From contig VCAZ01000112.1 of assembly GCA_005784505.1 (NCBI GenBank), positions 310,001-374,000 of the forward strand: a DNA stretch of 64,000 nt. The letters run 5' to 3'. Below, in pieces: positions 55,291-64,000 of this stretch. The position numbers and the translations under genes are program-made. The stretch is from Bagarius yarrelli (Eukaryota; Chordata; Actinopteri; Siluriformes; Sisoridae). The notes beneath the pieces are model-generated. The model was not told the origin of the DNA, did no database searches, and saw only the letters and a program-made list of their open reading frames with translations. Every line of letters starts with the position of its first letter. Positions within the stretch are counted from its first letter, which is position 1.

Positions 55291-56859
55291 GGTGCCATCT
55301 TAAATAATTAGTATTGCCTTTCTTTGTTTAATTTGTTTATTAATTAACCTCCAACCTCCGGTTCATAATATGTGGAATGCAGTGGTTCTAGTTAGTCAGA
55401 GGATGTGCTGGTATTAATATAGTTTTCCTAATTGTTCTTCTTATTTATATATGACATTAGTCTGTTACTTAAGGATGATGTTTAATAGGTTTTGGCAACA
55501 ATCTTCGGTAAAATAAAATAAATTTTTACTGCCGTGTTGCATGTCTGGGTTAAAAAACATTTTTCATGAGCAAAAAAATAAAAAACTTGCACTTTTTGCT
55601 GAGCTTTTTAAAAATAAAAAAAAAGCGGGAACTTGACATTCTTTTAGCTCCTGCTTGTTACATTGACCTATGCGGAGAAGACAAAAAGGAAACGTCTCAT
55701 GTTTCTTCAATTAGTAACAAAGTGAGGGCAGTGTTCAACCTGTCATCTTTAATCTTATAAACCAGAAGCCTTTCCCTGCCTACATTATATTCTTGCATCC
55801 ACTTTATCATTCACATTAATAAAGCCCTAATGATTTATATAATTAAAGAAGTTGAACTAAAAAGGAAGAAGAACTATTCTCTGCGTTAATACCAAGTAAT
55901 AATAGAAACGTACAGTAACTTCCGGGGTTTTTTTTTTTTTCTTTATGCTTTTGTTCCTCCACATTCATCCTTTTCTTATTCTCTTTGGCTTTTCTTCGAT
56001 CTCCTGAGATGTAGTGTCAAGTCAGGCAGTGAATACTGTCTCAAATTAGGTGTGAACAAGAACACACCTTTTTAATTACATTCCGCATCTTCATCATTTT
56101 TATTCCATTAGCTGATCTCGAAAATTGATTTGATCAGGTAATGAAGCACTTGAAACACTTTCAGTCCAGTAAATACCATAACTCAGAATATTAAAAACGG
56201 CACGGGTGATTAAACGGGCTGTAGACTTGATAAGAAATAACATATGGCCATAAACTTTGAACATAATCAGTGAAGGAAATGTATCATCAGTTTCTTTATG
56301 ATAGATTCTTACCGGCTAAACAAATTGAAAATATATTATAGGTTTGGAGAATATTTTTTGTTGGGGTTTGTTACTGTAGCTGAATTCCAAAAAAAAAAAA
56401 GATAAAAATAATGGAAAATGAGCCACATTTTTATTTTAACAACACAATAACTGTTTTCTTCACACTGAAAAAAAAAATATTTTAAACACTATTTTACAAA
56501 CTGATGGAAGATGTTTTTAATTAGGCAGCTTTCTAAAATTTTATTTGGTTATCACCGTAAAGATCATACTAAACAAAAGAAGCCCGCTTATCTAATTAGC
56601 TATTGAGAGACGGACACTTATGTGAATGATGCCGATAATCAACGTGAAAACTCTGTGTTATTATTCTAAATGAAGAATATTTTAAGGTTTGGCAGTAATG
56701 TTGTTTTTTAAGCTTATAAAAATAGAGGCAAACCGAGTGATGAGCAGATGAACTGGAATAAAATCTCAATCAAATTTTCTCACTCTTATTACACATTTGG
56801 AGGTATTAAAATGATACATTTTTACTATTTCACACATTAAATATATGCAAACAATACAC
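55291..56859. other. Repeat-poor block
   Basis: No recognised interspersed repeat. A T-run is at 55927-55940. It includes the inverted T-box-like site at 56048-56069, in a mixed-composition section (about 55940-56240). Possible regulatory DNA; untested. Confidence 0.4.
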
Positions 56860-57003
56860 CATTTTTTAAAGATATGTTTTGGGCTTTTATTGATAGAGCA
56901 GATTGAGAGATAAAATAGGGGGGAGAGAGGAGGCTGGGACTGAAATTGAACCCAGGTCGTCACTGTTGGTACTGGTGCCTTAACCCGCTACACCACGGTG
57001 CCG
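56860..57003 (-). mobile_element. SINE-C copy
   Basis: taaagatatgttttgggctt, ttattgatagagcagattga, gataaaataggggggagaga, gaaattgaacccaggtcgtc and gtgccttaacccgctacacc, acggtgccggc. On the minus strand the head reads gccggcaccgtggtgtagcg with a B-box-like gggttcaattt. A teleost tRNA-like SINE from memory. Confidence 0.75.
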
Positions 57004-57104
57004 GCAAAGACATCAATTTTATTTCACCAATTAAGATTTAAAGAAATCAAAAAAAGGTAATCTATCCATATGCGTACTGTTAACATATTTTATTTCACAC
57101 TCTT

Positions 57105-57190
57105 ACACTCTTTCATACTTATAATAACCTCCTATATTAGGAATAGGCTTTTTGCCGGATTTTGGAGCATAAACTTGAGAATTTACAGAA
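57105..57190. mobile_element. D transposon fragment
   Basis: tcatacttataataacctcc, ggctttttgccggattttgg and agcataaacttgagaatt. A short piece matching the D copy near 41220-41270 in pattern. Confidence 0.4.
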
Positions 57191-57249
57191 TCACTTTAAA
57201 AACAAAATATTAAAAATTACTAAAAACAAATAGTTTAGTTTAACCCATA

Positions 57250-57560
57250 TCTATAAATTAAGAGTCCCTAACTAAGCAATCCAGAGACGACAGCGGCAAG
57301 GAACCAAAACTCCATCTGTGACATAATAGAGATAAAAACCTTAGGAGAAACCAGGCTCAGTCAGGGAGGGTCAGTTCTCCTCTGTCCAGACAAACCAGCA
57401 AAATTTCTTGTACGGTTGGCCATCTAGGAGACAAGGTCTTCATTGGGAAACTGCCTCTGGGGCTTATAGACTCTAAGTGCTGATCCACCAGCTGGGCTAG
57501 ATACAGACTGGATCTGGTGGCCAAAATGAGCTTGGAACCATATCTTTATGAAGCTAATGG
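57250..57560 (-). mobile_element. R2 dispersed repeat, antisense
   Basis: cgacagcggcaaggaaccaa, ccttaggagaaaccaggctc and agtcagggagggtcagttct mirror 51120-51200. The continuation gggaaactgcctctggggct, ccaccagctgggctagatac, agactggatctggtgg fits a teleost repeat I recall. Part of the 102-codon plus frame begins here and is not a gene. Confidence 0.6.
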
Positions 57561-60500
57561 GATTTATCACATGATGGAACAGTCGTCGAGCCTTTTGGTT
57601 TTTGTAAAAGGGAATAATACACTACAATACAGGAAAAACTGCATTCTTACAGTTTTGTGGCAATGGTTTGGAGACACAGTTAGGGTTGTTTTGGTGAGTA
57701 ATGAGTCTTCACAAATGTTTGGCGATATAGTAACATATATCTATATACACATACACTGTATGTCCAGCACCCTGATAATTCTCTTTCTTTTCTTTCCCAT
57801 TTCCCAGAAGGATTTCCACTACTAAGTGTTAGCAAAGTCAGGTCTGTTGCCCAGAGTTCCAGGAAAACGAATGCTAAATAGCATTAAATTGCTTGTGTTT
57901 CATTTGTTTCCTGTTTTTATAATGTTATTTATCTCTATTATTTATTTCTCACCCAGTTAAAGCATAACCTCTATAGATTTCCCACTCTAAGCATTTTTAC
58001 TCACTGTTTTATTGTCTTCTAATTTTATAATGTTATGGATCACAGATGCTGTTTTTGTAAAAGCATCAATAGGATTATTGATTATAAAATATTAATCTAG
58101 CATTCAGGGTTGGAAAACATTGGATTATCCACACACTTTTCATTAATAATATGTTTTACATACCCGACATTGATATCACAGGTTTAGGATAAGGTTCTGG
58201 TTTAAATTTTAATAAGTCGAATATATATTTCAATCCCCGGGCTAAAGAAAAGCTATAAAAAGTAAATGACACCTTTTTTCTCACTAAGGCATCCCTAAAG
58301 AAAAGGATGTGATGATTATTCATGTTGTGTAATATGAGATCCTTCGCAGTATGTACAGCAGTGTCTTCCCGCAGTAAAATTTATCAAGCTCAATCTCTTT
58401 TTTTTTTTTTTTGTTTAATCACTTTATGTTATTAAAAAAAATAGGAACAGAGTGTGATTTTTCCCAGGAGATTCATTAGAATTTGCCCCTAACCTGGCAA
58501 GGGAGTGTGGATAGAGGAAGAAAAATTGGCAGCGTGATATGTGATATGACATCCCTCTGGCTTAAATCCATGCGAAATGTGTTTGTGTGTACCATTTTTA
58601 CCCAGAATTCTATGCAGTGTCATGTAATAATGCAGAAAAACCTCAAGCAACAGCATTATTACATCAGCCATCTGTCAAATATACAATTTTTATCAAACAT
58701 TCCAGACAGCTACAAAGGCTCACTAACTACATTTACATGCATCTAAATAATCCAGTGATGATTTAACTGATCACGAAATCAAAATAAAATATCATGTTTA
58801 CACTTAATAGGTACTTTTTTATGTAAAACCTAATAATTTGTATATGATGTAATTGATTGCTTAGTCACAATAAAATATATGCTTGTAAACTCTTCAGTTG
58901 GAATAGAATAAACTGATTGAAGCAACATTGTAGTTGTGTAATTCTGGTAAAATACTGTCCGAAATATACGGGACACGGCTTTACTCACAGTGCTGGTTTG
59001 GTTATATCCTCACCCTGGTGCATAAGGGTTTATCATATAGCCGCTGACCAGAACATGAACCTTTTGCCCAAGTAGGCAGTTGTTGAACATCCCTTCCCTT
59101 TTTCAATTGGTCAAATCATAATAAACTCATTAGTGCAAACTCATAAGCATTCATCTGGTCCGCTGGTTCACAAAGCACAACCTAATAACTACTCATTAGC
59201 CTTTAATTTGGTCTCTAAATCCACCATGGTGAAAATTTCCTTTACACTTCCATTATCTGTTGGGGCTGCTGGGAGAAAGAACTGACCAGGATATTAATTG
59301 AATGCCTACAGGTATTTGTTCTGACTGTGAAGTGAAGTGGATAAATGGAGAATGACTGGTACAGTTTTTTTATGGTACCATAATCTGGCCAGAACTTCCC
59401 TTAAAATGCTAATTCAAAGAAAGGATTGTATTAGATCTACTGTAGAACATGCTGACCTGAGAGTTACAAAATCACTAAATGCCGTTATATACTAATTGGA
59501 TTCCTTTAGCCCTTTGAAGAAATTAACTAAAGCACACAACGTATAAGTATTCACCTGTTTTTAATTTAGGGTAATATACAGTACATAATAATGCACTATG
59601 TTTAGGATTGTTATGTCATGATGTTATGCTAGTTACATACAGTATGAGCCACCATTCTGCCTGATTGTCTACAAATATAATAGATTTTTTTTTAAAGGTG
59701 GCTACATCGTATTGTAAATTAATTCAAATCTTTTAAAATACCCTCTAAATTTAAGTGATCTTAAAACTTTTTTTATGTTTCTGCACGCTCATGGTGGTAT
59801 TTAATGTGTCAGAATGGCTGATCAGATTGACACATGCTGTATCTCCCCTGACTTCATTGCTTTGGCAGTACAAACCACACTATAAATGGTGACTTTGTAT
59901 AACTACTGTATTATTACTAGTTTATTACATATGCATACTGATATATTCGCTTCTTAAATTATTATATTATATAGATTTTTACATATAAGACATTTGTCTT
60001 ATTTTTCGATTTCGTTTTGGATTTTGTTTTTGCTTGTTGAAATTTTGTTGAGCACTGGGATAATCTAGTGCTCGTTAATGCATTATTAAATGAGTTTATG
60101 ATGCAGACTTGGCAATCTTTCCAAAAAAACATAACAAAAACGTAATTTAATATTTCAACCACTCAAATGTCAGATAATGACTCACTTAAAAGCTTTATCT
60201 CCTGCTGCTACCTAAAGTGCAGTAAAGTCTTTAACAGGACTATAAAATAGTGTTTGTTACTTTGACGTCCCACACTATCATAGTCGATAACAAAGGTAAT
60301 GTGCAGACTGGAGCTTCAGGATATGTACTTCTGAAATAGACAGACAAGAAGTATGGCTGAGTTTATACAGACACCGTTATGCCAAAAGGAGCACAAATGA
60401 AAAAAAAAAACAACTAATGCCACAAAGTGTAAATTGTGCTTCACGTAGCGGTAGAACACTAACCTGAGGCCTACTGCCGAAGCAACCACCGATGAGTCAC

Positions 60501-61374
60501 TGACCTGATCTGAACTGAGCACTAGCGTACTGAAAACAAGGCTGAAACAAAACAAAAACAACTGAAGCTATCAACTTAAAGGTGCTGTATAAACCTCCAG
60601 GTACATTATCTGTAGGAACACTGCTCTGCATCTGTCAGTGTTGACCTCTGATATCAATTACAGAGGATTTCAATCGAGTAAAAAGCCTGACAAGTTAATT
60701 CGATATCATTCTCATTTATCTAATTGAGGGACTAAGCGTAGAGCGAGTGTCTATCCACTGAAGAAACAGACATACTGTGCTAAATAACCAATACTATGTC
60801 ACAGTTTAATTACTTATAGGCTGTATCTCTGAAACTGATCTAAAGTCTTAATGAGCTGTCCATGAACTGCAGTTCTATTAGTCTGACACCGCAGGTAAGG
60901 AACTATTGACCTAGACCCAGAATTGGTTGGCCTTGGTAGTAAAAGGAGGGTCATTTCTCATTGTAAATCCTAATATATCTCGTTGACTTTCACTACTGTG
61001 TGGCCATATGTGTGAAGAGAACAGAGATGCATTAACTTTTGTCCATTTTTTGTTAATAATTGTTTAGACAGTATATATTATCTACTGCTGAAAAGATGGC
61101 GCTGTTGTGTTTGGCCAGCCGTTTGTCACTCTTTCTATTTACATAATTTATATTTGTGTATCTTGAGCTGTCCAGCACTTGTGTTCTTTTCAATTGTACT
61201 TTATAAATAAACAATGAATGACTGAATGAATACTGTAGGAAATGCTTAAAGAAGGTCACACACCAGTTCTAAACATAGTAATTCATTGACACGTTCTTCA
61301 TTAACTACTTTACCCTAATCAAGCTTGAGGAGAACCATTGGTTTATCCAAGGTTACGCTATATGTAGCCTTTCA
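57561..61374. other. Longest repeat-poor block
   Basis: About 3.8 kb without a confidently recognised repeat. T-runs at about 58397-58412 and 59685-59694. A possible element end lies at 61100-61230 (aagatggcgctgttgtgttt ... caatgaatgactgaatgaat), not assignable. Short frames throughout have no domains. Confidence 0.45.
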
Positions 61375-61480
61375 TTAGGTCTCATATACATAACAGTACA
61401 GTACAATTCTTTTCTTTTTGACTCAGGGTCAGAGGACCAGGTCAGCCATGATATAGCACCTGGGAGACAGTTGAGGACTA
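61375..61480 (-). mobile_element. SINE-B copy, decayed
   Basis: tctcatatacataacagtac, agtacaattcttttcttttt, ggaccaggtcagccatgata, tagcacctgggagacagttg: tail and body of SINE-B, antisense. Confidence 0.65.
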
Positions 61481-61504
61481 TGACATACTATGATCAACAA
61501 CCCA

Positions 61505-61671
61505 GAGGGGAAGTGATAGCGCAGTGGTTAAGTTGTTAAACGGCTAATTGAAAAATCAGAGCTTGATTCCCAACACAATTAAGTTGCCACTGCAGGGCCC
61601 CTAAGCAAGGCCCTTACTCTCTAATTTCTTAGTTTTATAAAATGTACGTTGCTCTGCCAAATGATGTGAAC
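61505..61671 (+). mobile_element. SINE-A copy
   Basis: gggaagtgatagcgcagtgg, gagcttgattcccaacacaa, ggcccctaagcaaggccctt and acgttgctctgccaaatgat. The tail has lost its ggataagggcgt segment. Confidence 0.88.
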
Positions 61672-62679
61672 TTAAAGCCTTGAATTTTTGAAGCCTTTTG
61701 ACCTGTGCTTCTTTAAAAAATAGGTTTTAATTTTGGTATTAAGCTGCAAGATTCCACTTTGTGGCAAGGAACCATTATCCATATTCATTTACTCTTTTAT
61801 ACAAATTTTAGGCACAATTTAGTCATCAGTCCACCAAAAAGGATTTTTTTGACAGTTGAACAATAGAGGAATCAGAAAAAATCCATGCCACATCTGTTCA
61901 TCATATAATTTGCCACTATTTTTATAAGCATTAATGCCAAACATCAAATAATTATTCATTTATAATAAAAAACACCAAGTTCTTACGTCATTAAACCAAT
62001 TGCTTAGGAAGTATTGAGAAAAGTTTTTGTCACACTTGCCATTATTTAAATATGCACAATATGTTTTAGGTAGGGAATTAAAAGGTAGGGGTTAATTTAC
62101 AGAAAAAGGATAAATGTTCTGGGCAGGATGTCAAAATAGTTTTCCAAAAATACCTTAAAATCTGGACAAATAAAAGTCTAAACAGTTCTGCAGCTTGCAA
62201 GCACGCATATTGTTTATAGTGTGTATTTTCCAATATATTCAATTTTTCTCCCAATAATTTTTGGTCAGGCTCATTCCTGACACTTAAATTGTGTGTTGCT
62301 TCAAATATCCAAGGTTTGACATGCTGTCCACTTAAATTGCAAGAGCTGGACTGTACAGCCACAATCAGTGTATTTTGTCCAACATCAGTATTGACTAAGC
62401 TGACACATGGTTATATTAATGTATGTTAGATTATAAGTGTAAACGTTGGAACCTATTAACTATCAACACAAAGGACACGTTTCCACAAAAGCAGTGATTT
62501 TAGCCCTGACAAAAAAAAAGCAGACAGATAACAAAATTACTTAGAAGGCACATCTAAAATGTGATTGAGAAAATACTTTTATAACTGTCTTCCCTATGCA
62601 GCATTATAAAAAGGGTCATGTTTTACACAATTCCGAAATTTAAAGACTATGGCTGAAAAATGGCAGGACCTTAACATTT
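61672..62679. other. Single-copy-like DNA
   Basis: AT-rich. The 94-codon minus frame (62078-62362) has no recognised domain. Confidence 0.4.
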
Positions 62680-62846
62680 CTACATTTACATTTTTAGCAT
62701 TTGGCCCTTATCCGGATCAGCTTACAATTATACAACTAAGAGAATTGGAGTTAAGGGTCTTGCTCAAAAGGCCAGCAGTGGCAACCTGGTGGTGCTGAGA
62801 ATTCAACCCCAATCTTCCAATTGACACTAGGCTAGCACTTCCCCAA
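62680..62846 (-). mobile_element. SINE-A copy, left of head-to-head pair
   Basis: tctacatttacatttttagc, atttggcccttatccggatc, attggagttaagggtcttgc, cagcagtggcaacctggtgg and ccccaatcttccaattgaca, ending gctagcacttcccc. Part of the head is deleted. Confidence 0.85.
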
Positions 62847-63021
62847 GTCGCAGTAGTTGAGGTGTTAGACTGCCAATTGGAAGATCGAGGTTCGTTTCCC
62901 ACCAAGCGGCCACTGCTGGGGGCCCCTGAGCAAAGCACTTAACCTACTATTGCTTAGTTGTATAAAGAGTTAAAGTCCCTCTGGATAAAGGCATCTACCA
63001 AATGCCATAAATGTAAATGTT
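62847..63021 (+). mobile_element. SINE-A copy, right of head-to-head pair
   Basis: gtcgcagtagttgaggtgtt, gactgccaattggaagatcg, aggttcgtttcccaccaagc, ggcccctgagcaaagcactt, ccctctggataaaggcatct and atgccataaatgtaaatgt. Heads touch at about 62846. Confidence 0.9.
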
Positions 63022-63331
63022 AACTTCCCACAACAATTGACAATTGATTAATACTAGTAGTCAACTTAAGGGCACAATGGCTACCTTATTGTTACAGGTT
63101 CTCTGGTTCAATATCAAGCTTAAGCTCAGGCTATTACCCTTGGGGTGCACTCCCTGTATTTAAGTTTGCCAGGGCCTTCTAGAACCTTTAAAAAAAACAT
63201 ATCTATAGGTTAATTGGCTATAAAACTTTTAAATGTAAAAAGCTTTGTTGTGGATTATTCAGGGTGTTTTCCCACCTTACAGGAAACAGTCTAAATCCAC
63301 CAAAACTAGAAGTGGTTCCTGAAGATGGATG

Positions 63332-63398
<67 letters not shown>

Positions 63399-64000
63399 GC
63401 TCGACTCATTTGCATAACTTTGAGCACTGATTTTGTTGTTCTGTTATTTAATTTAAAAGTATATGGCTTTTGTAACAGAAATGTGAGTTCCATGCCTGTT
63501 CCATGATTGCTCTGTTTGAGTTCCATGATTGCTCTGTTTGCTGGCTTTTATTTAGTTCAGCGGCCAGTTTGTTTTTATAAATGCATATGTGTGTATTCCA
63601 ATAAAGAAACAAGGGTCCGGTTAAGTTTCTTTCTTGCTAAAATAAATTGTAAGCATTTCTGTGGGCAGCTGTTTCAAGGCTTGCCATGTGTCCGTTTATA
63701 ATGCGGCAAAAACTGTATAGCCAATCTATGTATTTTGGCAGCACTATCAGAGTTGACTGAGACTGTCTCTGATTAGTTGACTAAGTTTTATCAGAATATG
63801 TTAGAGTTTAAATAGTATTTATAATATTTTAGGCAGATTGCTACAAAACCTGAAACACACAGTTCTCTTTTTATGTTGTAGAAATCTATTGTTTCTTTAC
63901 TGCAACTTTTTTACCCAAACTGTTTCGGCATAAAAATTCCCTGCACAAAAAGCCTTTGAGCTCCATGAAGACTGAAGGTGTGTTATAATTGGTGAGAAAG
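63022..64000. other. GATA array and flanking DNA
   Basis: An almost pure (GATA)n array of about 17 units lies at 63328-63398, preceded by ggatggatgg. A 23-base unit (gagttccatgattgctctgt plus ttg) is tandemly repeated at about 63495-63540. The rest is AT-rich with no recognised element. Confidence 0.6.

Noticed and set aside
61100..61230. Possible LINE end (aagatggcgctg start, gaatgaatga tail)
   Set aside because: Too little to assign to a family; no coding remnant nearby.

Overview
This window looks like non-coding, repeat-rich DNA from a ray-finned fish. The evidence is the set of interspersed repeats: tRNA-derived SINEs ending in the fish tail motif gtcgctctggataagggcgt, RTE- and Rex1/L2-like LINE scraps, and fish DNA-transposon relics. 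The abundance of one SINE type suggests an ostariophysan, perhaps a catfish. That placement is inference from remembered repeat consensus sequences; nothing was searched. I found no protein-coding exon, rRNA gene, functional tRNA gene, CRISPR array or operon. The longest open frame is 155 codons (31872-32339, minus) and runs through an antisense SINE. The window is best read as intergenic DNA or part of a very large intron.

Repeat families, named here for convenience. SINE-A: tRNA-like head gtggtagcgcagtggttaag, B box near gttcgattcc, then a body with ggcccctgagcaaggccctt and the tail above; about 35 copies. SINE-B: related head, body with gcgctgtatcatagctgacc, tail ttcactgtgctgta and gtgacaaata. 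SINE-C: a third tRNA-like SINE, two copies. R1: the fish repeat beginning ggcagcacggtggct, with cagtccaaaaacat in the middle and ending in tetranucleotide tails. R2: the repeat with gagtctggttcctctcaagg and gagacaatgtcc. D: a DNA-transposon relic with ends like ccaaaagtttgtggacacc. RTE: pieces of the C-terminus and 3' end of an RTE-clade LINE.

Layout. 0-5 kb: SINEs, a 26-bp minisatellite apparently grown from a SINE head, tetranucleotide arrays, and a SINE with a clear target-site duplication inside an older repeat. 5-13 kb: mostly single-copy, with a hAT-like element and scattered SINEs. 13.5-15.5 kb: a D relic split by a second transposon with long inverted ends. 17-25 kb: a tail-to-tail SINE pair, a SINE split by a hAT-like end, and two LINE relics side by side. 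25-37 kb: sparse repeats, a perfect 30-nt palindrome, and two independent local tandem duplications. 37-39.5 kb: a long stretch without recognised repeats. 39.5-53 kb: dense SINE, D, R1 and RTE pieces, including a SINE nested in R1. 53-55.3 kb: telomere-like hexamers, an RTE relic, and a minisatellite holding an inverted unit. 55-64 kb: mostly single-copy, ending with a head-to-head SINE pair and a GATA array.

No genes act together here. The main story is layered mobile-element insertion and local duplication. The long repeat-poor blocks (about 13.0-13.5, 23.9-24.7, 37.1-39.5, 55.3-56.8 and 57.6-61.4 kb) are where conserved regulatory elements would be sought, but conservation cannot be judged from a single sequence.
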